Assembly: GCF_000619925.1 (NCBI RefSeq)
Contig: NZ_JHVB01000001.1
Location: 744,001-808,000 of the forward strand
Direction of reading: 5' to 3'
DNA: 64,000 nt
DNA from: Treponema sp. C6A8
Lineage (GTDB): Bacteria; Spirochaetota; Spirochaetia; Treponematales; Treponemataceae
Shown here: positions 34,202-42,187 of the stretch, in pieces
Position numbering within the stretch: the stretch's first letter is position 1
How the letters are laid out: each line of letters opens with the position of its first letter
Notes under the pieces: model-generated
Database searches by the model: none
What the model saw: only the letters and a program-made list of their open reading frames with translations
Told to the model about the DNA's origin: nothing
Position numbers and translations under genes: made by a program

Positions 34202-34228
34202 ACTAAACATCACTCACCAAGAGTGCAT

Positions 34229-34300
34229 GTCTCCTTCGTCTAGTGGTTAGGACATCGGGTTTTCATCCCGACAACAGCAGTTCAATTCTGCTAGGAGATG
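34229..34300 (+). tRNA. tRNA-Glu (anticodon TTC)
   Basis: A 72-nt cloverleaf. Acceptor GTCTCCT pairs with AGGAGAT (first pair G-U), the D arm holds TAGTGGTTAGGA, and the anticodon stem TCGGG/CCCGA has loop TTTTCAT giving TTC. The T arm CAGCAG-TTCAATT-CTGCT is normal. CCA is not encoded. A -35/-10 pair lies upstream and a terminator six bases downstream, so it is a single-gene unit. Confidence 0.96.
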
Positions 34301-34305
34301 AAAAT

Positions 34306-34337
34306 GAAAAAGGGTATCCAAACGGATACCCTTTTTC
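34306..34337 (+). terminator. Terminator of tRNA-Glu
   Basis: GAAAAAGGGTATCC pairs with GGATACCCTTTTTC across an AAAC loop, the T run forming the end of the stem. It begins six bases after the tRNA 3' end. Confidence 0.93.
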
Positions 34338-34345
34338 ATTTTCTG

Positions 34346-34375
34346 CGAGGTCTTTTTGCTTCGCAAAAATCCTCG
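34346..34375. repeat. Extra hairpin between tRNA-Glu and the JAMM-DinG gene
   Basis: CGAGG-TC-TTTTTGC pairs with GCAAAAA-T-CCTCG around a TTC loop. It is probably a second terminator or a leader hairpin of the following gene; the stem resembles the TTTTTGC/GCAAAAA hairpin at 48543-48567. Confidence 0.6.
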
Positions 34376-34419
34376 TGTAATATGCAATTAAATAAGTCTT
34401 TGCGGGAAATTAAAAAAGG

Positions 34420-36882
34420 GTGGAAATTTCTAAATACATTTCAGACAGTGTAAGAGAAGAACTCAGACGCGAAATAAAAAATGCAGGCGGAAACGAAGTA
34501 TTTTTTACAGGCAGCATCGACGAATCAGGGCTTGTTACAGAAATAAAAGTCGGCTCCCGCGGAAACGAGCACACTGTAACCGTAAATTTTTCTGACGCGC
34601 AGAATCTTTCAAAAACATCCGTTTTAATTCATAACCACCCGGGCGGAAACCTTACCCCTTCCAACGCAGATTTGGGAGTAGCCGCAAACGCAAGCGAAAA
34701 CGCCCAGGGCTTTTACATCATCAATAATTCCGTTACAGAAATTTACGTTGTCGTAGAACCTGTAAAAGCCCGCAAAATCCAGAAACTTGATATAGAAGAA
34801 GCCGGAGGCTACATCAGCCAGGGGGGCGCGCTTTCTAAAATTTCTAAAAACTTTGAAGAGCGTCCCGTTCAGATTGAACTTTTGAAAAATATTGCATCAG
34901 CCTTTAATAATAACTGCCTTGGCGTTTTTGAAGCGGGAACAGGCGTTGGAAAATCTTACGCCTATCTTATCCCCGCAGTTTTGTGGGCGCTGAAAAATAA
35001 AGAACGAATAATCGTAAGCACGGGAACAATCAACCTTCAGCAGCAGCTTTGTGAAAAAGACCTGCCCGCCGTAGAAAAAATCACAGGCCTTCATTTTAAA
35101 TACATTTTGATGAAAGGCCGCCAGAATTATATCTGCAAACGCCGCCTTTCAGACGCAGGAGCCACGCGAGATCTTTTTGATAATGATATAGAAGAAATGG
35201 ATAAAATCACTGCCTGGGAAAAGGAAACTTCTACCGGCAGCCGCAGTGATTTATCTTTTATGCCGTCAGAAAGCGTATGGAGCCGCGTAAATTCGGAAAG
35301 CGACGCCTGCATGGGAATGCGCTGTCCTTATCATGCTGAATGCTACGTCATGAAAGTTCGGAAAGAAGCCGCCGACGCAAATATTATAGTAGTAAATCAT
35401 CACCTTTTGTTTGCAGATATTGAATCGCGCATAGAAGGAGCCGGTTACGACGACACGGCAGTTCTTCCACCCTTCCGCCGCATTGTTTTTGACGAAGCCC
35501 ACGGAATCGAAAGCGCCGCCACATCATTTTTCAGCGAATCTTTTACCCGCTTTAAAATCAACAAGCTGCTTAACCAGATGTACCGCAGACGAAAGAATGC
35601 AGAATCAGGTCATCTTTTTACGCTGGCTCTTCTTTCTTCTAATGAAGAAAAGGCCGGACTTGCAGGAGAAATCGTTGCAAAAATTAAAAACGACATCCTT
35701 AATTTTGAAATTTCCTGCATGGATCTTTTGGGAAACGAAAATACAAAACGCCTTTACGAGCTGACCGCCCGCGATTTTGGCCCGGCCCTTGTTGCAATTG
35801 GAGAGCTTGCCCAGAGCCTTGGACAGTTTACCGACCTGATTCATCTTATAATGGAAGGAATTGATGATGATGACAAAGATACGCCTGCCTGGTGGGAATC
35901 AAAAACTGTAGTCCGCAGACTTGAAGGCTATGTTCTTTTGTTAAAATCCTTCTGCTCCTGGGATGAAAAGCGCGAAAACGTTTACTGGATTCAGAAAAAA
36001 CGCCTTCCACCAGCCATGGCTATGGAGAACACAAGCCCTGATTACATCACATTAACTTCTACTCCGCTTGAAATTTCCGGCATGATGAACTCCGGTGTTT
36101 TTGAACCTATGTCCAGCGTTATTTTTACATCTGCAACCTTGCGTACCGGCCGCGATTTTTACTACTGGATGAACAGAACGGGCGTTACCTTTGCAGAAAA
36201 AGAGCGCATCCGCTGCCTTGATTTTCCATCTCCATTCCCTTACGAAAAAAACATGCTTTTTGCAGTGCCAAACGACGCGCCAATGGCAGACAGCATGGAA
36301 TATCAGCAGTATATAGAAATGGCAATTCCCCGCCTGATTCAGGCCGCAGAAGGAAGAACTCTTGTTCTCTTTACCTCGCGGGATTCCCTTTACAGCGCCC
36401 ACAGAGCCTGCCAGACTTATCTTAAAGGCTTTAAGGGCAGAATTATGCGTCAGGGAGAAGATGATCCGGGCCGTCTTCTGGAGGCCTTCAAGGAAGAAGC
36501 AGAAAGCGTACTCTTTGCAACAGATTCTTTCTGGCAGGGAGTAGATGTTCCCGGCGACTCGCTTATGCAGGTAATTATTGTAAAACTCCCCTTCACCGTT
36601 CCAAATGATCCGGTTTTTACAGCCCGAAGCGATGCCATCAAAAAACGTGGCGGCAACTCCTTCATGGAATTAAGCGTGCCGGAAGCAGTAATCAAATTCC
36701 GCCAGGGAATAGGCCGCCTTATCCGCAGAAGTGACGACAAGGGCGTTGTCGTAGTTTTGGACCGCCGCATTTACGAAAAACGCTACGGAAGCATTTTTAC
36801 AAGCTCAATGCCTGAATGCAAACGACTTTACGAGCCTCTTTCTGAGCTTACAAACAAAATCAATGGCTTTATTTTTGATTGA
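34420..36882 (+). CDS. JAMM-domain/DinG-type helicase fusion
   Basis: An 820-residue protein. Residues 1-115 form a JAB/MPN (RadC-like) domain with the metal motif HNHPGGNLTPSNAD (His71, His73, Ser81, Asp84) and Glu26 as the likely catalytic Glu. From about 148 it is an XPD/DinG superfamily 2 helicase: Walker A EAGTGVGKS (171-179), a four-cysteine iron-sulfur set (YIC, then CMGMRCPYHAEC), DEAH box FDEAHG, TSATL, and the final RQGIGRLIRRSDDKG. DinG unwinds R-loops and forked DNA 5' to 3'. The start is a GTG with only a weak upstream site, so it could shift slightly, but the JAMM domain is in the same frame throughout. Confidence 0.88.
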   Translation: MEISKYISDSVREELRREIKNAGGNEVFFTGSIDESGLVTEIKVGSRGNEHTVTVNFSDAQNLSKTSVLIHNHPGGNLTPSNADLGVAANASENAQGFYIINNSVTEIYVVVEPVKARKIQKLDIEEAGGYISQGGALSKISKNFEERPVQIELLKNIASAFNNNCLGVFEAGTGVGKSYAYLIPAVLWALKNKERIIVSTGTINLQQQLCEKDLPAVEKITGLHFKYILMKGRQNYICKRRLSDAGATRDLFDNDIEEMDKITAWEKETSTGSRSDLSFMPSESVWSRVNSESDACMGMRCPYHAECYVMKVRKEAADANIIVVNHHLLFADIESRIEGAGYDDTAVLPPFRRIVFDEAHGIESAATSFFSESFTRFKINKLLNQMYRRRKNAESGHLFTLALLSSNEEKAGLAGEIVAKIKNDILNFEISCMDLLGNENTKRLYELTARDFGPALVAIGELAQSLGQFTDLIHLIMEGIDDDDKDTPAWWESKTVVRRLEGYVLLLKSFCSWDEKRENVYWIQKKRLPPAMAMENTSPDYITLTSTPLEISGMMNSGVFEPMSSVIFTSATLRTGRDFYYWMNRTGVTFAEKERIRCLDFPSPFPYEKNMLFAVPNDAPMADSMEYQQYIEMAIPRLIQAAEGRTLVLFTSRDSLYSAHRACQTYLKGFKGRIMRQGEDDPGRLLEAFKEEAESVLFATDSFWQGVDVPGDSLMQVIIVKLPFTVPNDPVFTARSDAIKKRGGNSFMELSVPEAVIKFRQGIGRLIRRSDDKGVVVVLDRRIYEKRYGSIFTSSMPECKRLYEPLSELTNKINGFIFD

Positions 36883-36930
36883 ATATAATTTATAATATTA
36901 CAGATAAAAACGTAAATTTACGGAGCTTCT

Positions 36931-37695
36931 ATGTCAAGTTTTATATCTGTAATCTGCCTTGTAGGAATGATTATTCCTGCTACAATTGCAAACATCATCT
37001 GCTATCCCTTTGCAAGAAAACTCAGCATTAAAATTTCAGATTACATTGTAGAAGTCCTTGCTCCTCGTCTTTTTGCCATTGTCAGAACTTACAAGCATTT
37101 CCACCTCTGGAAATATGATGAAAACCGCGAAAATCTTCCTGAACAGTTTCTGGTAATTTCAAATCATCAGAGCCTTCTGGATATTCCTCTTTATATGGTA
37201 TTTTTCCGCAACAAAAACGTACGCTTTGTAGCAAAGGATGCCCTTGCCCGCCACGTACCTCTTGTTTCAGAAATGCTCCGTGCCCATGAACACTGCATGA
37301 TTCCACGCCGGGCAAAACCTATGGAAGCAATGGATGTTCTTGATAAATTTGGAAAACGTGTTCTTTCAAGAAATCAGATTCCTGTTTTGTTCCCTGAAGG
37401 AACCCGTACAAAAGACGGAAATGTAGGAAAATTCTATTCAGCAGGATTCAGAAAGCTTTCAGAAGCTACAGGCCTTCCAGTTGTTGCCTGTGCCCTTGAA
37501 GGCGGATACCAGCTTCGCGATTTACGAAAGATTTTTACAAAACTCAAAAGAGGCTCATACCGCGTAAAGATTCTTAAAGTCTACGACGCTCCTAAAACCA
37601 AGGACCAATGCACCGCCCTGCTTGATGACGCAAGAGAAGTTATTCAGGCTCAGGTTGAAGAATGGCGCAAATTAAAGCCACTCGAAAAATATTAA
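36931..37695 (+). CDS. plsC: 1-acyl-glycerol-3-phosphate acyltransferase family protein
   Basis: The 254-residue acyltransferase has one N-terminal membrane helix (FISVICLVGMIIPATIANII) and the LPLAT motifs: SNHQSLLD (His79, Asp84), a basic ...CMIPRRAKPM block, FPEGTRTKDGNVGKFYSA and a later VVACALEG. It makes phosphatidic acid from lysophosphatidate at the membrane face. It lies 48 bases after the JAMM-DinG gene and 86 bases before ilvE. The exact acceptor could differ from PlsC because the family is broad. Confidence 0.9.
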   Translation: MSSFISVICLVGMIIPATIANIICYPFARKLSIKISDYIVEVLAPRLFAIVRTYKHFHLWKYDENRENLPEQFLVISNHQSLLDIPLYMVFFRNKNVRFVAKDALARHVPLVSEMLRAHEHCMIPRRAKPMEAMDVLDKFGKRVLSRNQIPVLFPEGTRTKDGNVGKFYSAGFRKLSEATGLPVVACALEGGYQLRDLRKIFTKLKRGSYRVKILKVYDAPKTKDQCTALLDDAREVIQAQVEEWRKLKPLEKY

Positions 37696-37781
37696 TCTTG
37701 TAAAAAAATTACAATATCACTAAAATTACTTAAGTATAATTAAAAATAGCGCGCCTTTCGCGACACGCTCTGGAGGACTCT

Positions 37782-38804
37782 ATGGGAAAGAAAAATCTTG
37801 ACTGGTCGAACTTACCTTTTGGCTACATCAAAACTTCTAAAAGTTTTGTAGCAACATGGAAGAACGGCGAATGGGATGAAGGAAAACTCACTTCAAAGCA
37901 TTCATTTAAAATTGACGAATGTGCGTGCGTCTTGCAGTATGCACAGACTTGTTTTGAAGGACTTAAGGCATATACAACAGAACACGGTGATATCGTCACT
38001 TTCCGCCCTGATTTGAACGCAGAACGCATGGAAAACTCATGCAAACGCCTTCAGATGCCGGTTTATCCAAAAGAAAAATTTATCGAAGCTGTTCTTAAAA
38101 CAATTGAAGCAAATAAAGACTGGGTTCCACCTTACGGAAGCGGCGCTACCCTTTACATCCGTCCATATATGTTCGGTTCAAACAATGTAATTGGTGTAAA
38201 ACCAGCTGATGAATATCAGTTCCGCATTCTTGTAACTCCAGTTGGACCTTACTTCAAGGGCGGTGCAAAACCTATTACCGTTCGTATTTCTGACCTTGAC
38301 CGCGCCGCTCCTCACGGAACTGGTGATATTAAGGCTGGTTTGAACTACGCAATGAGTCTTTACAACATCGTTGACGCTCACAACAACGGTTTTGCAGAAA
38401 ACATTTACACAGACCCTGCAACTCACACATATCTTGAAGAAACCGGCGGAGCAAACATTCTTCTGGTAACAAAGGACGGAAAACTTGTAACTCCAAAGTC
38501 AGGTTCAATTCTTCCTTCTATTACACGCCGCTCTATTCTTACAGTAGCAAAAGACGTTCTTAAGATGGAAGTTGAAGAGCGCCAGATTAACAAGGCAGAA
38601 CTCAAGGATTTTGCAGAATGCGGTCTTTGCGGTACTGCTGCAGTAATCAGCCCGGTTGGAACAATCAACGACCACGGAACAGAAATTAAGTTCAATGATG
38701 GAAAAGATGAAATGGGACCAGTTCTCCAGAAAATCTACGACACATTGACAGGAATCCAGATGGGCAGACTCCCTGCTCCAGAAGGCTGGATTTATACTAT
38801 CTAG
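37782..38804 (+). CDS. ilvE: Branched-chain amino acid aminotransferase
   Basis: The 340-residue class IV PLP enzyme interconverts Leu/Ile/Val and their 2-oxo acids. The sequence begins MGKKNLDWSNLPFGYIKTSK and shows YAQTCFEGLKAY, RPYMFGSNNVIGVKPADEY, the PLP lysine in GTGDIKAGLNYAMS and the ETGGANIL stretch. GSILPSITRRSIL closes the phosphate site. It matches the group that includes the 340-residue eukaryote-like BCATs. A GGAGG site precedes the ATG. The stop TAG is the first unit of a heptamer array. Confidence 0.95.
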   Translation: MGKKNLDWSNLPFGYIKTSKSFVATWKNGEWDEGKLTSKHSFKIDECACVLQYAQTCFEGLKAYTTEHGDIVTFRPDLNAERMENSCKRLQMPVYPKEKFIEAVLKTIEANKDWVPPYGSGATLYIRPYMFGSNNVIGVKPADEYQFRILVTPVGPYFKGGAKPITVRISDLDRAAPHGTGDIKAGLNYAMSLYNIVDAHNNGFAENIYTDPATHTYLEETGGANILLVTKDGKLVTPKSGSILPSITRRSILTVAKDVLKMEVEERQINKAELKDFAECGLCGTAAVISPVGTINDHGTEIKFNDGKDEMGPVLQKIYDTLTGIQMGRLPAPEGWIYTI

Positions 38805-38876
38805 GTTATAGGTTTCAGGTTCTAGGTGTCAGGATTTTTATAATTTGCTGCACTCTAGAACCTGGCACCTATTTTT
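38802..38876. repeat. Two converging heptamer arrays (3 and 4) forming a shared terminator
   Basis: After ilvE the plus strand reads TAGGTTA TAGGTTT CAGGTTC TAGGTGT CAGG, the ilvE stop being the first TAG. On the minus strand the 38876-40180 gene stop is followed by TAGGTGC CAGGTTC TAG. GGTTCTAG (38818-38825) pairs perfectly with CTAGAACC (38855-38862), and a six-T run follows on the plus strand, so the opposed arrays also build a terminator. Confidence 0.88.
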
Positions 38877-40180
38877 TATTTTCCCAGCTTACGGACAAAA
38901 GCGTCCTTAAAGCCAGATTTTTTTATATTATCCAGCGCAATATCTTTATCAGCTTCACTAAATACACCGGCAAAAACCTTATATCCGTTTTTATAAGGAA
39001 TAAAGAAAAGCTTTAAATCACGAGAATAACTTCTGGCAAAGTTTTCAAGGTTTTCCTCATTCGAAAGGAAGGCAAGCTGAATGTAATAACCTGAGCGAAT
39101 CATTTTTTCATCAGCAATGAGTTTTTTGTATGGCACAGGCTCTTTTCGAGGACCTTTTTCAACTTTCTCAACTACACTTGCAGCTTGACTTACAGGAGCT
39201 GGCTGAGAAATTTCTTTGGCAGGCTCTTCTTCTTTTTCCTCTTTTACGTCCTCTATCACACAAACTTCTTCTTTTTTGACATCTTCGATTATTTCTTCTT
39301 CATATTCTGCAGTCTCTTCCACAGATTCAGGAAGGTCTAAAATAATCGGTGCGTAAGCCTGTCCGGAAGTATTTGCAGTATTAGCTTCAATTTCAGCCTC
39401 ATCTACAACTTCATCAGAAGTAATTTCGTCCAGAGGAAGGGCAATATATTCAGGAAGTTCAGAAGGAGTCTCTTCTTTTTCCGCTGCAGTTTCAGTCTCA
39501 CTTCCCTCTTCAAGAACTTCTTCAGGGCTTTCTTCTGCTTTTTCTTCCACAACAACAGGCTTACTTAAAATTGCCTGGTCATCACTTATAGAAAGAGGCT
39601 GCTCAAGAGCCGCCAGATCATTTTCATCAAGACCAAAAACTGTCAGTTTGGCACTGGCATTTTCACGAACTTCAGGAGGATTAATTCTTTCATCAAGAAT
39701 AACACTTGCATCAGTCTGTTCAGAAATCTTAAGGGCAGCAGCCGCTTCCTGAGAAAATTTAATTCCAACAGCATCAGACTGTTCAATAGAACCAATAATC
39801 AAAACATTTACAGAAGCCTGATTTTTTCCATTGATTACAGTAAGAGTGTCGCCCGGGAAGTAGCCTTTTGCCATTGCGAAAAGACCTTTTGGATACTCAT
39901 TGGAAGCGGCAAGAGCAACCTTTCCCCGCCAGAAATTATCAGGAAGAGCATCCCCTGCATTTTCAGGCAAAGCCTGGTCAGAAGCTTCTGCGTCAAATAC
40001 AACTTCTTCTTCAATTATTTCGTCAGAAGCGGCATCAGCTTCTTCTGAAACCAGTTCCTCTGCAATTTCATCAATATTTATGCTGGAGTTATTTGAAACT
40101 TCTTCAGCGTCTGTTTCCTGGGCAGCACACAAAGTAAGAGAGGCAAAAAAAATCAAACCTGCTAATATCGTTTTTTTCAT
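38876..40180 (-). CDS. Divergent RlpA-like DPBB-SPOR protein, downstream copy
   Basis: The 434-residue exported protein starts MKKTILAGLIFFASLTLCAA with a Sec signal (TLCAA also leaves a possible Cys). The N-terminal region (about 70-165) has YPKGLFAMAKGYFPGDTLTV then VNVLIIGSIEQ and KFSQEAAAALKI, matching the double-psi barrel order of RlpA. A long acidic linker (about 190-350, rich in Glu, Ser, Ala) leads to a SPOR domain (YYIQLAFLSNEENLENFARS, IPYKNGYKVFAGVFSEADKD). SPOR domains bind denuded septal glycan strands. The start at the ATG preceded by GGAG was preferred over one seven codons upstream. It is 21 bases downstream of its paralogue. Confidence 0.8.
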   Translation of the reverse strand: MKKTILAGLIFFASLTLCAAQETDAEEVSNNSSINIDEIAEELVSEEADAASDEIIEEEVVFDAEASDQALPENAGDALPDNFWRGKVALAASNEYPKGLFAMAKGYFPGDTLTVINGKNQASVNVLIIGSIEQSDAVGIKFSQEAAAALKISEQTDASVILDERINPPEVRENASAKLTVFGLDENDLAALEQPLSISDDQAILSKPVVVEEKAEESPEEVLEEGSETETAAEKEETPSELPEYIALPLDEITSDEVVDEAEIEANTANTSGQAYAPIILDLPESVEETAEYEEEIIEDVKKEEVCVIEDVKEEKEEEPAKEISQPAPVSQAASVVEKVEKGPRKEPVPYKKLIADEKMIRSGYYIQLAFLSNEENLENFARSYSRDLKLFFIPYKNGYKVFAGVFSEADKDIALDNIKKSGFKDAFVRKLGK

Positions 40181-40201
40181 CAAAAATCTCCAGCCAGTCA
40201 A

Positions 40202-41536
40202 TTATTTTATTTTTCTTAAGAAAGCGTCCTTATATCCGTATGACTTAAAGCGCTCAAGGACAACTGCGTATTCATCCATATTCAAAGAACCGATCAAAAT
40301 CTGCTTTGAATTATTTTTTACAGGAACAATTGTAATCGGATAATTATTTCCGTATTTATTTACAACTTCCTGAATATTTGCATCATCCCGCATTGTTGCA
40401 ATCTGAACATAGTAAGAATTGCGTTTCAAATCTCCGCTGCCAGAAACCATGAAGTTCTGATATGTAAGGTCTGCTTTTGTTACAGGAGCCTTTGGAGTTG
40501 CAGAAACTGATGGAGTATATGGAGAAAAAACAGGCTCAGATTTTTCACAAACTTCGCTTGAAGCAGAATAAGGAGAATCTGACACAGGAGGATTTGCAGC
40601 CGATGGAACAAGTACAATTGCGTCATAAGATTCAGAATCATCTGATTCATCATAATCAGAAGAAGAAATCTGAGTAAATGGTTCTTCATATGTAAAAGGA
40701 GCAGCTTCAGCATAAGTATTTGTATTTTCTGCTTCTACAACATCCTCTACCGGGTCTTCTTCAAAAGGAGTTTGAGTTACTTCTTCTTCAACAAGAGGAG
40801 CTGCAGTAATTACACTTTCTGTGTGTTCTGCAGCGCGATTCTGAGCTTCTCTAGTATCTTCAGCTTTTTCAATAAGAGGAGTTTCAGCTTCATTCTCATT
40901 TACAGCAGCAACTTCTTCAGGCTGGAAAGCATCTTCTTCCTCATAAACAGGAGCTGTAACAGGAGCGGCAGCAAAAGCACTTGCATTATTTTCTGAACTT
41001 TCAGTTCTTTCTGTATCAGCAAGAGAAGGACCGCAGTCACTTTTTTCAGCTTCTTCAGCAACTTCAGGTACAGCTTCTTCCTGGAAAACTTCTTCAGCAA
41101 CAGAATCTGCAGAAGGATTATCCTTTACAGTTTTTTCAGGAGCAGCAGCCTGATTATCAGAAGCAGAAGAAATAACCGCATTTCCATAAACACGGTCATC
41201 CTGTCCGTTGCGTTTTGTAATCTTTACGATTGAGTTTGAATCTTTTTCAATTCCGCAGGCCTGGGCAGCTTCCGGGGTAAGCATGATTGCAACTCCTTCC
41301 GAAGCATCAAGGGCGCCGATTACCAGAAGGTCAACATTTTTATTCTGCGCCACATTTGTAACGCTGATGACATCTCCCGGCAAATATCCCACAGTCTTTG
41401 CGAAAAGACCAGAAGGCATTACCCCCTCATCAACGACAACAGCCCTTCCGTCTAAAGAAGGACTAAAAGAAGCAAGCATCAAAGCGCCCGCTGCCAGCAT
41501 AGCCAGTTTTGTCAATTTTGAAAAAATCTTATTCAT
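40202..41536 (-). CDS. Divergent RlpA-like DPBB-SPOR protein, upstream copy
   Basis: The 444-residue paralogue of the next gene begins MNKIFSKLTKLAMLAAGALM with a signal sequence. The double-psi-barrel-like segment reads MPSGLFAKTVGYLPGDVISV then LLVIGALDASEGVAIML and TPEAAQACGI. The linker (about 120-345) is extremely acidic and repetitive (EEVFQEEAVPEVAEEAEKSD). The SPOR domain ends the protein (NSYYVQIATMRDDANIQEVV, KQILIGSLNMDEYAVVLERF). Neither copy keeps the aspartate and histidine pattern of catalytic RlpA. The architecture DPBB-linker-SPOR suggests septal or polar peptidoglycan binding. Start chosen by the AGGA before the ATG. Confidence 0.8.
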   Translation of the reverse strand: MNKIFSKLTKLAMLAAGALMLASFSPSLDGRAVVVDEGVMPSGLFAKTVGYLPGDVISVTNVAQNKNVDLLVIGALDASEGVAIMLTPEAAQACGIEKDSNSIVKITKRNGQDDRVYGNAVISSASDNQAAAPEKTVKDNPSADSVAEEVFQEEAVPEVAEEAEKSDCGPSLADTERTESSENNASAFAAAPVTAPVYEEEDAFQPEEVAAVNENEAETPLIEKAEDTREAQNRAAEHTESVITAAPLVEEEVTQTPFEEDPVEDVVEAENTNTYAEAAPFTYEEPFTQISSSDYDESDDSESYDAIVLVPSAANPPVSDSPYSASSEVCEKSEPVFSPYTPSVSATPKAPVTKADLTYQNFMVSGSGDLKRNSYYVQIATMRDDANIQEVVNKYGNNYPITIVPVKNNSKQILIGSLNMDEYAVVLERFKSYGYKDAFLRKIK

Positions 41537-41559
41537 ATTCCTACCCATCCTTAAGAACA

Positions 41560-42057
41560 CTAGGCCTTTATTGCATTATTTATATTTTTTACAAGATTTG
41601 CCGCAATTGCATTCAAATCTTCCTGTCCGTTAGGTTTTGTTTTTATTTCTGATAAAGTCTCAGAATTGATTACAAGTCCTGTTTTTACGCTTGCAACCTT
41701 CCAGACAATTTTTTCAATCTTTGATTCTGCCTTTCGCACAGAGCCGTCATTAATATAATAGACTTCAATCTGCACAAAATAATCTGAAGAGCCGTTCAAA
41801 GCCTCGCCAAGTCCAGCCTTCCACAAATCAAGGGCCTCGGCATCTGTATTGAACATTGAAGCTTCTGAAGTTGTGACGATATAATTTCTTTCAAAAAAAC
41901 CGTCCAGTACAAAAGTTTCTATATCATAGGATTTTTCAGTGATTTCTTCGCTTGCGTTATCCTGCTGCAAAATCTGAACTGAAATCTGACGGGCAAAAAT
42001 TGCCGTAGAAAAACAGACAGCAGCCATTAAAAACATAAAGAATTTTTTAATTCCCAT
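41560..42057 (-). CDS. Secreted protein of unknown function
   Basis: The 165-residue product has a Sec signal (MGIKKFFMFLMAAVCFSTAI, cleavage near FARQ) and a mixed alpha/beta mature domain: ISVQILQQDNASEEITEKSY, GEALNGSSDYFVQIEVYYIN, EKIVWKVASVKTGLVINSET. The pattern recalls small treponemal outer-membrane-associated or penicillin-binding-lipoprotein-like (LpoB-type) domains, but this is not a firm assignment. It is the first of three genes on the strand, 23 bases before the first RlpA-like gene, so they are probably co-expressed. AAAGGGGA precedes the ATG. Confidence 0.72.
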   Translation of the reverse strand: MGIKKFFMFLMAAVCFSTAIFARQISVQILQQDNASEEITEKSYDIETFVLDGFFERNYIVTTSEASMFNTDAEALDLWKAGLGEALNGSSDYFVQIEVYYINDGSVRKAESKIEKIVWKVASVKTGLVINSETLSEIKTKPNGQEDLNAIAANLVKNINNAIKA

Positions 42058-42187
42058 GATTTTCCCCTTTCTTTATTTCTTACTTACTTTTCGGTCTTTT
42101 TAAGAATCGAGTTTAGATTTTTTTATAGACTTTTTTACAACTTTCCAACCGGCATTTTTTATGATAAAATATTATAAGGTTGGGAAA

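Noticed and set aside
39868..41175. Several long plus-strand frames rich in Leu, Gln and Phe
   Set aside because: They are shadows of the repetitive acidic linkers of the two SPOR genes; composition follows directly from the opposite-strand Glu and Ser codons.
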